Shown here piece by piece: positions 1 through 9,543 of a stretch of DNA of 64,000 bases. How positions within the stretch are numbered: the first letter of the stretch is position 1; every line of letters starts with the position of its first letter. The notes beneath the pieces were generated by a model that was given only the letters and a program-made list of their open reading frames with translations, did no database searches and was not told the DNA's origin. The position numbers were made by a program, and so were the translations under genes. The DNA is from Flavobacterium sp. LHD-85 (lineage in GTDB: Bacteria > Bacteroidota > Bacteroidia > Flavobacteriales > Flavobacteriaceae). The stretch is from contig NZ_JAVFVR010000014.1 of the NCBI RefSeq assembly GCF_030929595.1, positions 1 through 64,000 on the forward strand, given 5' to 3'.

Positions 1-313
1 TAAATATTTCGTCCCTCTGGGACTTTTTTAAGACACAATTTAAAACTAATATATTGTTTCATTGGGATTTGAAAAACGTTTTCAAGCTCTGGAAGAGCGA
101 AATATTTATAGAAAAAATTCAAAGACAACGATTAAAAAGCTCCAGCGGAGCGATATATTTCACCCCGCTGGGGCTCTTTCTTAAACCGCAATTCTATTTC
201 TATAAATATTTCGTCCCTCTGGGACTTTTTTAAGACACAATTTAAAACTAATATATTGTTTCATTGGGATTTGAAAAACGTTTTCAAGCTCTGGAAGAGC
301 AAAATATTTATAG
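1..313. repeat. Two ~111-bp direct repeats of REP-like DNA
   Basis: Bases 1-111 recur almost unchanged at 203-313 (period 202). Each copy holds the palindromes GTCCCTCTGGGAC and GCTCTGGAAGAGC. Between the copies and after the second lie CTCCAGCGGAG (about 151 and 343) and CCCCGCTGGGG (about 163). No reading frame is visible. The short GC-richer palindromes in AT-rich DNA, followed by ATATTT tracts, look like a REP/BIME-type intergenic repeat family. The window edge may cut off further copies. Confidence 0.75.
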
Positions 314-365
314 CTAAAATTTTAACACACAAAGTAAAAAGCTCCAGCGGAGCGATATATTTCTG

Positions 366-410
366 AAATCAAAAAGGAGCTGTCTTTTCAGACGCTCCTT
401 TTTGATTTTT
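366..410 (-). terminator. Intrinsic terminator after the phosphatase gene
   Basis: A perfect 15-bp stem (366-380 paired with 394-408) with a 13-nt loop, and A/T runs on both sides. It lies just downstream of the stop codon of the minus-strand phosphatase gene and probably ends that transcript. It could also work in the other direction. Confidence 0.8.
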
Positions 411-428
411 ATATCAATTGAAAACAAA

Positions 429-2246
429 TCATTTTCCTCCAATCAACTCCATAATCTTGTCATAAATTGCTGTATTCTGGTAAACTCCCATGAATTTTTC
501 AGATCCTGGACCGTAAGCAAAAACAGGAACAGGAATCGCCGTATGATCGTTAGTGCTGAAACTTCCGTGAACATATCCTTTTTCAATACTTCCGTCAATT
601 AGAGATAATCCTCCAGTTTCGTGATCTGCTGTTACGATTAACAAAGTTTCTGGATTTTTATCTACAAATTCCATTGCCTGACCAACCAATTTGTCAAAAT
701 CCAACATTTCTCTCACCACATATTCTACATTATTCTGGTGTCCGCCGTAATCAATTTGAGCGCCTTCAGCCATAATAAAAAACGGATTTTTTGTTTTTGC
801 AAAAGTGTTTGTTGCTTTCGCTAAAGATTTTGTTAGAAAATCTCCTCTTCCATTTTTGATAGAAACCACGGCTGCATCTTCTAAAACTACAAATTTGCTA
901 TTTTTGATCGTATCCAGACTCGAGAATTTATCCGAGAATGTATATCCTTTTTCAGTTAAAGTTTTAGACAAATCTTTGCCATCTTTTCTAGAAATAAATT
1001 CTTTCTGTCCTCCCCCAATTAAAATATCTGACGGATTCGAAAGAAAATCATTTGCAATTGGCTGGCTTAAACTTCTTTCTGGCTGATGCGCATAAAATGC
1101 AGCCGGAGTTGCATCCGTAATATTTCCAGCAGAAATAATGGCTGTTTTATAGTTTTTCTTTGCCAATTGTTCTGCAATGGTCTGAAGCGGTTTCCCCTGT
1201 TCATCAACACTTATAAAACGATTATTAGTTTTATGTCCCGTAGCCATTGCCGTCGCTCCTGCTGCAGAATCTGTAATATAACTATCGGAAGCTTTTGTGA
1301 TTGAAAATCCTTGAGTCGGAATATTAAATAAACTCAATTGCCCTTTGTTTGCTGTATAACCAGAATAGATTTGCGTTAATCCCATTCCGTCTCCAATTAA
1401 GAGAATAACATTTTTTGGGCGTTTATTCTTGAAACCATTTTTAGGAATATAAGCTTGGTGAAATTCTGTATTCTGGTAAAATGTCGTTTTAATATTATTT
1501 ATGAATTGAGTCAGTTCGGATACTTTATCCGTTCCGATAAAATCAACTTTTAAATTCATTAAAGTCATATACGTATTCACGTTGTCTTGCGTAGCCCAGA
1601 ATCTTATTTTTTTGTTTTGATCGTGGACTTTTTTAATAATTGCCTGAATTTTTTCAGCATCTGGCTGCGTCAAAACACCTTTTCCGTTCCAAACCGTAAT
1701 TTCATGCAAATCTTCACTGATCATCTCAACTCTTGCCAATTGATCTGAAGTATAATTTTCATTTAGCCTTCCATCAAAATAAATAAAATCTGGATATTCC
1801 TTCCATAATGATGGTAAAGGTCTGTTTCCAGAAATAACCACTTTTATGTTTTTATTAGAAATAATATCTGGAAAAGTCTTTAACTGTTGTGTAATTGCTT
1901 TTAGAGTCGAATCGGCATCAGACTTAATATCAATCATCAAAATCAATGGTTTATTGCTCGGATACGCTTTCCCCTCCAACGTTTTTAATTTATTAGAAAG
2001 TGGCTCCAAATACAGACTTTTTAGTGTATTGTGAGAAGCAATTTCCTTAGAAGCGTGAGCCACAAACAACTCATTATTTACTAAAAAAACATCGGCTTCA
2101 ATAACTCCTGTTTCGTTAGAATAGGCACCATAAAATGGTAGTTTGCTTTCGTAATCGTTATGCGAATGAATATTAGAAGAAGTGTACTCTTGCGCTTGAG
2201 CAAACAAGCAAAATTGAAGGCAAAAAAGGGTGATTATTTTTTTCAT
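429..2246 (-). CDS. Secreted GDPD/PI-PLC-like phosphodiesterase fused to alkaline phosphatase
   Basis: 605 residues with a Sec signal peptide (about 1-19, ending AQA-Q). Residues ~25-250 look like a GDPD/PI-PLC-type TIM barrel (HSHNDY near the start, IEADVFL, IGTDKV near the end). Residues ~278-605 form an alkaline phosphatase domain: metal-binding LIGDGMG (Asp286), nucleophile Ser327 in TDSAAGATA, and TADHETGG near the C terminus. Inferred role: in the periplasm or outside the cell the first domain opens phosphodiesters and the second releases phosphate from the monoester. It lies downstream of the SusC/SusD genes on the same strand but 251 bp away, so it may have its own promoter. Substrate unknown. 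The phosphatase assignment is firm; activity of the N-terminal domain is less certain. Confidence 0.9.
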   Translation of the reverse strand: MKKIITLFCLQFCLFAQAQEYTSSNIHSHNDYESKLPFYGAYSNETGVIEADVFLVNNELFVAHASKEIASHNTLKSLYLEPLSNKLKTLEGKAYPSNKPLILMIDIKSDADSTLKAITQQLKTFPDIISNKNIKVVISGNRPLPSLWKEYPDFIYFDGRLNENYTSDQLARVEMISEDLHEITVWNGKGVLTQPDAEKIQAIIKKVHDQNKKIRFWATQDNVNTYMTLMNLKVDFIGTDKVSELTQFINNIKTTFYQNTEFHQAYIPKNGFKNKRPKNVILLIGDGMGLTQIYSGYTANKGQLSLFNIPTQGFSITKASDSYITDSAAGATAMATGHKTNNRFISVDEQGKPLQTIAEQLAKKNYKTAIISAGNITDATPAAFYAHQPERSLSQPIANDFLSNPSDILIGGGQKEFISRKDGKDLSKTLTEKGYTFSDKFSSLDTIKNSKFVVLEDAAVVSIKNGRGDFLTKSLAKATNTFAKTKNPFFIMAEGAQIDYGGHQNNVEYVVREMLDFDKLVGQAMEFVDKNPETLLIVTADHETGGLSLIDGSIEKGYVHGSFSTNDHTAIPVPVFAYGPGSEKFMGVYQNTAIYDKIMELIGGK

Positions 2247-2497
2247 CGAAAATGATTTTTATTCTTTTAAAGCTGTAGGTAACTTTATTAGAAATGGGTT
2301 TCTGCAATTTATTTTTAACACATAGAAACATAGCTTTTCTTTATGCATAAAGGCGTTTCACTTGTTTAAATACACATAGTAAAAAGTAATCTTGTCATTT
2401 CTTGGAATGACAAACTTTACTCTGTTTTTTTTACAACTGCAGTCTCCTGACCAAGACTGCAGCGTAAAAAACTAAAAAAACACAACGAATTTTTTTA

Positions 2498-4033
2498 TTA
2501 CCAGCCTTGGTTTTGAGTCAAAGCGCCTTTACTCACTGCAATTTCGTCTGGCGGTATTGGCCAAACATGATGAATTGCAGGATTGAAATTACGAGCAGGA
2601 TAAATGACACTTCCATTATAATGGTGCAATGGTTTTGCATAAGTTTCTTTTGCATCTCCCCAACGCACTAAATCGAAATGACGGTCTGTCCACTCTCCTG
2701 CCAACTCGCATCTTCTCTCTCTTTTCAAATCGACCATTGTAGCGCCAGAAATATCGGCAAGACCTGCACGGTGACGAATCATATTAATTTCTGTGTCTGC
2801 ATTTTGGCCTTTCATTAATTTCGCTTCCGCTAACATCAAAATCACATCAGCATAACGCAAAAGAGGAACATTCAAAGCTGTTGAAGGTTTGTCTCCATTC
2901 GCATTTACATAACGAATGTCTACTCCGCCCGACGTTGTTTTTGGATAACTGAACGGCTCCATATATTTTTTAAACTGATAACCTGTTCTGTTACTAGAAC
3001 TTACTACATGATTTCCTTCATTAAAAGTTACGGTTTCCCCGAAATAAACAAATTTGTCTCCTTTTTGTAAAATTGTCGCACTACGTCTTTTATCGTTTGC
3101 AGCGTAAGTATCGAATAATTCTTTTGTCGGATAAAAATTTCCCCATCCGTTGTAAACTCCCCAACCTTTATCTTCTAAACAAACTCCAGGAAAAATAGAG
3201 CCTAAAGAAGTATTTTCAGCACTTGAAGTTACAGACCAAATATATTCTGAAGACCAGTTGTTACTGATTTTAAATACATCTTCAAAGTTGTCTAATAATT
3301 TGTGTTTTCCGCTAGCCACGATCATGTTTGCATATTTGATGGCATTGTCCCAATCTTTTGCATATAAATAAGTACGAACCAAATATGCCCAAGCCGCAGT
3401 TTTATGAGCACGTCCGCGATTGTCTGGTGTAAGCTGATCAAAATATGGCAATAAATCGGCTGCTTTGATTAAATCTGCTGCAATGTAAGCGTAATTTTCG
3501 GCTACATTTTTTGCTCGAGGCACATAAACATTTGTCGGGTTTTCTCTGTCTTGAATCGGAATTCCAGCACGATCGTCTCCATAATGATAAGCTAATTCTA
3601 AATGCATTACAGCATGGTTAAAATAAGCTTCTCCCAACATTCCGTTTTTTGCATTTTCGTCTAATGCAATCTTTGGAATATTGCGAATCACGTCGTTACA
3701 ACGCTTCATAATTTCGTAGTGAATTCTCCAAATATCTTTAGTATCCGATTCTGATCCGTCTACGATAAAGTTTTTGATTCTTTCTGCATTTTGCCTTGGT
3801 TTTGTTCCGATATCATCGCTGGCATTATTTAGCCAAAAGAAACCGCGCCCGTACATATTATCATCAGAATACAAAGCATAGATTGCATTTACTCCCGCTT
3901 TTGCATCTGCTGGCGTTTTCCAGAAATTCCCGCTTGACGGCGCTCCTTGCGGCACAACATCAAGTTCGCTTTCACAAGCCGAAGTGCTTACCAAAAGCAC
4001 GAAACTCAATAATAAAAGACTTATTTTTTTCAT
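2498..4033 (-). CDS. SusD/RagB-family outer-membrane lipoprotein
   Basis: 511 residues. Lipoprotein signal with lipobox STSAC (Cys20), then the SusD-like pattern: an early PSSGNFWKTPADA segment, TPR-like helices over ~80-280, and a C-terminal domain with LLRYADVILMLAEAK and a late WPIPPDEI motif. SusD proteins are surface lipoproteins that cap the matching SusC channel and bind the nutrient. It follows the SusC gene with a 19-bp gap, so the two are surely co-transcribed. Ligand not predictable, but the nearby phosphatase fusion hints at a phosphorylated substrate. Confidence 0.95.
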   Translation of the reverse strand: MKKISLLLLSFVLLVSTSACESELDVVPQGAPSSGNFWKTPADAKAGVNAIYALYSDDNMYGRGFFWLNNASDDIGTKPRQNAERIKNFIVDGSESDTKDIWRIHYEIMKRCNDVIRNIPKIALDENAKNGMLGEAYFNHAVMHLELAYHYGDDRAGIPIQDRENPTNVYVPRAKNVAENYAYIAADLIKAADLLPYFDQLTPDNRGRAHKTAAWAYLVRTYLYAKDWDNAIKYANMIVASGKHKLLDNFEDVFKISNNWSSEYIWSVTSSAENTSLGSIFPGVCLEDKGWGVYNGWGNFYPTKELFDTYAANDKRRSATILQKGDKFVYFGETVTFNEGNHVVSSSNRTGYQFKKYMEPFSYPKTTSGGVDIRYVNANGDKPSTALNVPLLRYADVILMLAEAKLMKGQNADTEINMIRHRAGLADISGATMVDLKRERRCELAGEWTDRHFDLVRWGDAKETYAKPLHHYNGSVIYPARNFNPAIHHVWPIPPDEIAVSKGALTQNQGW

Positions 4034-4052
4034 TTTAATTGTTTTTTATTTT

Positions 4053-7000
4053 TTAAAAAGTTGCGTTAACACCAGTCATGTAAATACGAGAAAGCGGATA
4101 ACGTCCTAAATCCATTCCGAAGTTTTTAAGACCAACTTCAGGATCCATTCCAGAATAATTAGTAATCGTAAATAAGTTTTGTCCAGAGATAAAGAATCTC
4201 AATTTTGCTTTTCCTTTCAGCCAGCTTTCTTTAATTGTATAACCAATAGAAACGTTTTTCAATCTTAAGAAAGAAGCATCTTCAATGTACAAATCAGAAA
4301 TACGTCCGAAGTTGTTATTGTTATCTGTAGACGAAAGAACTGGAACATTTGTATTGGTATTCGTTGGCGACCAAGCATCTTTTGAATCCGCCAATAAGTT
4401 GTAACCTGGAAAAGAAGCATTTAAACCTGTGTGTTTTACGGCATTGAAAACACTATTTCCTGCAGCACCTGTGAAGAAAATATTCATATCAAATCCTTTG
4501 TATCTGAAATTGGCATTCAAACTATACGTTGTTTTTGGGAACGGACTTCCTAAAACTACTCTGTCGCTGTTATTGATTACGCCGTCACCATTTTCATCTT
4601 TGAATTTAATATCTCCAGCAACCGCATTTGGCTGATACATTACACCATTTTTGTTTACATAAGCTTTCACCTCATCATTGCTTTGGAATAATCCGTCAGT
4701 AGCATATCCGTAGAAAGCTCCAACTGGGCTTCCAACTTGGTAAATATTCGCTAATGGCAAACTACGAACTCTGCTTAAACCAAGAGGTTCTAATGAATTT
4801 AAATCGTCTTTAATAGATACAATTCTATTGCTTAAGAAACCTGCGTTTGCCGTAACATCAAATTTAAATTCTCCACGAGTTTTTTGGTACGTTAAACTCA
4901 CCTCGATTCCTTTATTTTCAACATCTCCTGAGTTTACAATTCTTCCTTGTGGAGTTCCAGAAACTCCTGGCAATTGGTCACGAACCAACATGTCCTTATT
5001 TTTCTTTACATAAGCATCAACAGATCCTACTAAAGTATTATTTAGCATGGTAAAGTCTAAACCAATATTGGTCTGCTCAGAACTTTCCCATTTTAAATTC
5101 GGATTTGATAATTCGCTTTCAGCGTAACCATAATTAATTGATGGCACTGCTCCAATTAAGGCCTGAGTCTGAACCAAAGGCACACTAAATTGATATGGCC
5201 CTAGATTTCCTAAATTTCCAATTTGTCCCCAGCTTGCACGAAGTTTTAAATTGCTGATGATTGGCTCGATGCCTTTCATGAAATTTTCTTCAGAAATTAA
5301 CCAACCTGCAGAGACAGAAGGATACACTTTCCAACGGTTATTTTCTAATAATTTTGAAGTTCCGTCACGACGAACAATTCCTGAGATTAAATATTTCTGA
5401 TTGAAATCGTAATTGATTCTTCCCACATAAGAAGAAATAATTTCATCTGATCTTCCTGCTGCTGTCTGCTGAATCAATTTTGCATTCAACAAATAACGCT
5501 GTGATGGATCTTCATTGTCAAAACCAGTTCCTTCAACTGTGTAGAAATCTCTTTTTGTCTCTTGATACGTATATCCAGCCAAAGCTTTCAAATTATGTTT
5601 CCCAAATGATTTCTCATAAGAAATAGTCTGCTCGCTTAATAAATCGGTAACTGTTAAGTTTTTCAACGTCAACCTATTGAAGTCGAATATTTTTCCTGGC
5701 TCAGTAACTTTTACAGTAAAATCAGTTGCGTTGTCCTGAATTCTGGTGTAACCCCAGTTCGATTTTACTTTTAACCCTTTTACAATTTCCCATTCTGCAT
5801 ACGGATTGATCAAAATGGTAGAAATAGGATTTTTATTGTCTAATCTTTTCAAATACGCTACCGGATTAATCACGTCTCCGTAAGAACCAATATATTTTTC
5901 TGGAACACCGCCAAATTGTCCTGAACCATCTTCTCTATAAATTGTTGCATTTGGCGGATACAAAATCGCTGCTTGAATTGCTCCTGTATATGAACTTGAA
6001 GTATTGGCTGTTTGTCCATTAGTCAACGAGTACGAGATATTTTCTCCAATTGTAAAATTATCTGCCAATTTAAAAGAAGAATTTGCTCTTACTGTATAAC
6101 GTTCTCCGTAAGTATTTAGCAAAATACCCTCATTTTTTCTATAGCTTCCAGAAAGAAAGAAATTAGATTTTTCTGTTTTTCCGTTTACAGAAAGAGAAAG
6201 ATCTTGAATTTCTCCTGTACGGAAAATTTCATCCATCCAGTTTGTTTTTGTTGTTCTTGCAGTTGGTTCAAACGCAGGATCGAAAGCAGGAATTCTAGGC
6301 AAACCTGCATTATCTCTCGCAAGATTCATTGCATCAGCATATTCTGCAGCGTTTAAAACCTCTAATTTTTTCGCTACATTCTGAAAACCTCCTTGGTAGT
6401 TTACATTCACATTAATTTTATCTGAAACTCCTTTTTTAGACGTAATTAAAATTACCCCACCAGAAGCTCTCGCACCGTAAATTGCCGCCGAAGCCGCATC
6501 TTTTAGAACGTTTATCGAAGCAATATCATTTGGATTTATAGTATTTAAAGATCCACTATAAATTATTCCGTCTAAAACGATTAAAGGCGTTTCGGCATTC
6601 AAAGATCCAATACCACGAATGTTAATTGTTGGCGATGCAGTAGGATCTCCACCATCGTTAATTACCGTAACTCCGGCAACTGTTCCTTGCAATAATTCGG
6701 CTGCATTGTTGTAAGTTCTGCTTGAAGTTTCTTTCATAGAAACAGAACCAACCGCTCCTAAAACTTCATTCTTTTTTACACTACCGTAACCCATAACTAC
6801 AACTTCTTGAAGCTGTTTTACGTCAGCTGCCAATTTTACAGTAATATTTTGTGAGCTCGTTACTTTTACCTCTTGCGTTACATAACCCACATAAGAAAAA
6901 ATAAGAGTCGCTTCAGAAGCGTTTACTTCTAATTTAAATGTTCCGTCAAAATCTGTTGCTGTTGCTGCGTCTGATCCTTTATCTTTAATTCCAACTCCTG

Positions 7001-7421
7001 GCAAAGGCATATTATCGTCTCCTCCGAAAACAGTTCCCGAAACAATAATTTTATTTTGATCGGCAGAAGCAACTTTCTGATTTTTCTTGATTACAATATT
7101 GTTGCTCACAATCTCATATCTAAGCACATTGCCGCAAATTTTATCCAACGCTTGTTCAAGCGTTACATTATTCAGTTTTAAACTTAATCTCTGATTGGCA
7201 TTTACTTGGCTGCTTTCGTACATAAAATGTACATCAACCTGATTTTCAATTTTTTGAAATATATTTTTTATACTTTCATTGTCAACTTTTAAAGTCACTC
7301 TTTTGTTAATGTCAACATTCCCGGCTTGTACTGTAAGTGCTGCAAAAAACAAAGTCACAAACAAGAATAATTTTGTTCCTATTGTCCTTATGCTGGCATA
7401 CCGCATTTGTTTTTCATTCAT
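4053..7421 (-). CDS. SusC/RagA-type TonB-dependent receptor with STN domain
   Basis: 1122 residues. After a signal peptide (ending VQA at ~33) come a secretin/TonB short N-terminal (STN) domain (~38-115), a CarboxypepD_reg-like beta-sandwich (~125-200), a TonB-box-like VVVMGYGSVKKNE, a plug domain and a long beta-barrel. The barrel ends in aromatic-rich ...YMTGVNATF, typical of an outer-membrane protein. STN domains contact a FecR-type anti-sigma factor, and fecR and sigma genes lie directly upstream, so ligand uptake is probably sensed and signalled here. A second Met six codons in (MRYASIRT) could be the real start. A 69-bp gap separates it from fecR. Confidence 0.95.
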   Translation of the reverse strand: MNEKQMRYASIRTIGTKLFLFVTLFFAALTVQAGNVDINKRVTLKVDNESIKNIFQKIENQVDVHFMYESSQVNANQRLSLKLNNVTLEQALDKICGNVLRYEIVSNNIVIKKNQKVASADQNKIIVSGTVFGGDDNMPLPGVGIKDKGSDAATATDFDGTFKLEVNASEATLIFSYVGYVTQEVKVTSSQNITVKLAADVKQLQEVVVMGYGSVKKNEVLGAVGSVSMKETSSRTYNNAAELLQGTVAGVTVINDGGDPTASPTINIRGIGSLNAETPLIVLDGIIYSGSLNTINPNDIASINVLKDAASAAIYGARASGGVILITSKKGVSDKINVNVNYQGGFQNVAKKLEVLNAAEYADAMNLARDNAGLPRIPAFDPAFEPTARTTKTNWMDEIFRTGEIQDLSLSVNGKTEKSNFFLSGSYRKNEGILLNTYGERYTVRANSSFKLADNFTIGENISYSLTNGQTANTSSSYTGAIQAAILYPPNATIYREDGSGQFGGVPEKYIGSYGDVINPVAYLKRLDNKNPISTILINPYAEWEIVKGLKVKSNWGYTRIQDNATDFTVKVTEPGKIFDFNRLTLKNLTVTDLLSEQTISYEKSFGKHNLKALAGYTYQETKRDFYTVEGTGFDNEDPSQRYLLNAKLIQQTAAGRSDEIISSYVGRINYDFNQKYLISGIVRRDGTSKLLENNRWKVYPSVSAGWLISEENFMKGIEPIISNLKLRASWGQIGNLGNLGPYQFSVPLVQTQALIGAVPSINYGYAESELSNPNLKWESSEQTNIGLDFTMLNNTLVGSVDAYVKKNKDMLVRDQLPGVSGTPQGRIVNSGDVENKGIEVSLTYQKTRGEFKFDVTANAGFLSNRIVSIKDDLNSLEPLGLSRVRSLPLANIYQVGSPVGAFYGYATDGLFQSNDEVKAYVNKNGVMYQPNAVAGDIKFKDENGDGVINNSDRVVLGSPFPKTTYSLNANFRYKGFDMNIFFTGAAGNSVFNAVKHTGLNASFPGYNLLADSKDAWSPTNTNTNVPVLSSTDNNNNFGRISDLYIEDASFLRLKNVSIGYTIKESWLKGKAKLRFFISGQNLFTITNYSGMDPEVGLKNFGMDLGRYPLSRIYMTGVNATF

Positions 7422-7491
7422 AGTTTTTAGATTTAGTGTAATTGTTTTGTTTATAGTTTGCTACGTAGTTTTATTTTTATTGTTTAATGAA

Positions 7492-8412
7492 TTACTCGAT
7501 TTTGTAAACCCCAGAATCCATTTTGTATTGAGCATTGATGATGTTGCACACCAATCCAATTACCTGATCAGCAGGCAGTTCTTTAAAATAGGCGCTAATC
7601 TTTAAAGCATTTAGATTTTTATTTTTGACTTCAATTGAAACATTGTAATTGCGATTAATTGTCGCCACAACTTCTGGTAGAGGCGTCTCTTCAAAAACCA
7701 TAATATTTTTTCGCCAAAGTGAAATGGTATTTACTGGAACATCTTTAAAAGCTTGAAGTTTGTTATCCTGAGATTTAAAAACCACTTTCTGTCCTGGAGT
7801 TACATACACATTTTCTTCTGTAACAGTCGATTTCACGTTTACTCTTCCTGTTGCAACCGAAACTTCTTGTGTCGTTTGATCCGGATACGCTTGAACATTA
7901 AAACTGGTTCCGAGAACTTTGGTATCCATTTTATTGGTATGAATGATAAAAGGATGCCTTTTGTCTTTGGCTACATCAAAAAAAGCTTCTCCACTTAAAT
8001 ACACTTCTCTCGTATCTCCTTTAAATGCTGTAGGATATTTAAGAACACTTCCTGCATTTAGCCAGATTTTTGTTCCATCACTTAGTTTTATCTGAGCATG
8101 TTCGCCTAATTTCACTGCAAATTGCTTGTTTTCAATAGTATTGGATGTTGCATAAAAAAACACTGATAATCCGACAAGGAAAACCAAAGAAGCCGCAACA
8201 GCCCAGTTTTTATATGGAAGAGAAATAACTTTATTAGCATTCTTTATTTGTCTTAATTCCTTTCTAAGTTTTGAGCGGTCTGATTGAACCACTTCCATAT
8301 TATCAAAAAAATCATCTGTACGATCGTACCATTTATTCCACATTTCTTGTCCTTTTGGGGAATACTTTCCTTCTAAAAAATTTTTGATTTCGTTATTTGA
8401 ATTTTCAGGCAT
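7492..8412 (-). CDS. FecR-family anti-sigma factor
   Basis: 306 residues. Cytoplasmic N-terminal segment (~1-75), one membrane span (~80-97, WAVAASLVFLVGLSVFFY), then a periplasmic FecR domain (~110-205, with KLSDGTKIWLNAGS and LGTSFNVQAY) and a C-terminal DUF4974-type domain (~230-306). FecR proteins hold or activate the partner ECF sigma factor according to the state of the TonB receptor. Gene order sigma-FecR-SusC matches the usual trans-envelope cascade. The 113-bp gap to the sigma gene carries a motif also found upstream of the sigma gene. Confidence 0.95.
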   Translation of the reverse strand: MPENSNNEIKNFLEGKYSPKGQEMWNKWYDRTDDFFDNMEVVQSDRSKLRKELRQIKNANKVISLPYKNWAVAASLVFLVGLSVFFYATSNTIENKQFAVKLGEHAQIKLSDGTKIWLNAGSVLKYPTAFKGDTREVYLSGEAFFDVAKDKRHPFIIHTNKMDTKVLGTSFNVQAYPDQTTQEVSVATGRVNVKSTVTEENVYVTPGQKVVFKSQDNKLQAFKDVPVNTISLWRKNIMVFEETPLPEVVATINRNYNVSIEVKNKNLNALKISAYFKELPADQVIGLVCNIINAQYKMDSGVYKIE

Positions 8413-8461
8413 TATAATTTCTTTATGTCTTTAATAGTATGTCTTGGGAATTGTAATTTTA

Positions 8462-8481
8462 GGTAGGCGCAAAAGGTTACG
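8462..8481 (-). promoter_or_regulatory. Putative ECF-sigma site upstream of fecR
   Basis: On the minus strand this reads CGTAACC-N7-CCTACC. An identical arrangement with the same 7-bp spacer occurs upstream of the sigma gene (9229-9248). Two matched sites, one before each regulatory gene, suggest a shared element such as an ECF promoter or binding site used for autoregulation. Function inferred from position and repetition only. Confidence 0.45.
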
Positions 8482-8525
8482 CTTCTGTTAAGAAAAAAGC
8501 TGAGTTCTTAATCTGAAGTTTACTT

Positions 8526-9083
8526 TTAATTGAATTCGCCCAAATAAGTACGCATGAATTTCAGCGCATACGTAATATGGTATTTTACGGTTTCGATAGA
8601 AACATTCAATTCTTCGGCGATTTCTTTATTGGTGTAATGTTTTACACGACTAAGAATAAAAACCTCTTTTGATTTTTTAGGAAGTAATGATGCCGCTTCG
8701 TCAACTGCTTTTTGCAATTCATCATAATAAATAGAATCCTCTATTGCATTATAACTGGTTTGTGAAACGGTATTCTTTTCTAAGACTTCTTGAATATACT
8801 GATCGGTAACTTCGTGCGATTTTATATAATCTAAAGTCATGTAGCGAACCGAAGTATAGATATAGGCCGCAAAACTTTTCTGAATGACAATTGTTTTGCG
8901 TCTTTCCCATATAGAGGTAAAAACTTCCTGCACAATTTCTTCTGAAATGGCGATCGATTTCATTCGGAGATAGACGAATCGAACTAACAGATCTCGATAT
9001 CTAAAATAAAGTTCATCAAAAGCTTTGTCCTTGCCCGATTTTAATAATTCGACAAGTTCTTCGTCTGTAAACTTCTTATACAT
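8526..9083 (-). CDS. ECF-type RNA polymerase sigma factor (FecI/RpoE-like)
   Basis: 185 residues with sigma region 2 at ~20-90 (ELYFRYRDLLVRFVYLRM, EEIVQEVFTSIWERR) and region 4 at ~125-180 (LPKKSKEVFILSR, then the helix-turn-helix TNKEIAEELNVSIETVKYH). It is the typical Bacteroidota SusCD-linked ECF sigma factor. It should direct polymerase to the downstream uptake genes when FecR relays ligand binding. A motif matching the one before fecR lies at 9229-9248. Confidence 0.95.
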   Translation of the reverse strand: MYKKFTDEELVELLKSGKDKAFDELYFRYRDLLVRFVYLRMKSIAISEEIVQEVFTSIWERRKTIVIQKSFAAYIYTSVRYMTLDYIKSHEVTDQYIQEVLEKNTVSQTSYNAIEDSIYYDELQKAVDEAASLLPKKSKEVFILSRVKHYTNKEIAEELNVSIETVKYHITYALKFMRTYLGEFN

Positions 9084-9228
9084 GATTCATTATTTTATGA
9101 TTAATCAAATCAAAAGTGTGAGTCAAAACACTTTTTCTGATTTTGTCTTGATAATGATCCTGTTGTTTTAAAATTGGCATATACAAAGTATTGGTTTCTT
9201 CTTATATGTCTCCAAAATTAAAGCTGAG

Positions 9229-9248
9229 GGTAGGTCGATTAGGTTACG
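9229..9248 (-). promoter_or_regulatory. Putative ECF-sigma site upstream of the sigma gene
   Basis: Minus-strand CGTAACC-N7-CCTACC, the partner of 8462-8481. It lies ~145 bp upstream of the sigma start codon. The rest of the 9084-9480 gap shows no other gene or clear structure. Confidence 0.4.
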
Positions 9249-9480
9249 TTTACATTAATAAAACCACTCTAAAGCGAAACATATTATTAACATTTGAAGT
9301 CGAAAGCCAAGTGAAAAATAAGGGTTTGTAGTATTTGGCGTAAAAAATGAAAAACTTTGTTTGGTATAACAATCTTTCTCTTATAAAAAGCAGAAAAAGT
9401 GCTTAACAAATAATTAATGGGAATGTATTAAAATGAGTTTATTCTTCTTCAAATTCCTTTCTCAAAAAAATAAAAAACTC

Positions 9481-9517
9481 AATTTAGTTGACAAAAGCAA
9501 CTAAATTTATATATTTG
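9481..9517 (+). promoter_or_regulatory. Promoter with MarR-type palindromic operator
   Basis: A perfect inverted repeat, AATTTAGTTG at 9481-9490 and CAACTAAATT at 9498-9507, sits on a good Bacteroidota promoter: TTG at 9488-9490, a 19-bp spacer, and TATATTTG (consensus TAnnTTTG) at 9510-9517. The start codon is 27 bp further on. The operator covers the -33 region and spacer, so a bound dimer should block polymerase. This fits negative autoregulation by the MarR domain encoded downstream. Confidence 0.7.
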
Positions 9518-9543
9518 TACCTCAACAATACAATATTTTAATC

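Noticed and set aside
1..365. CRISPR array
   Set aside because: Only two long direct copies, with palindromic REP-type elements and no regular spacers or cas genes.
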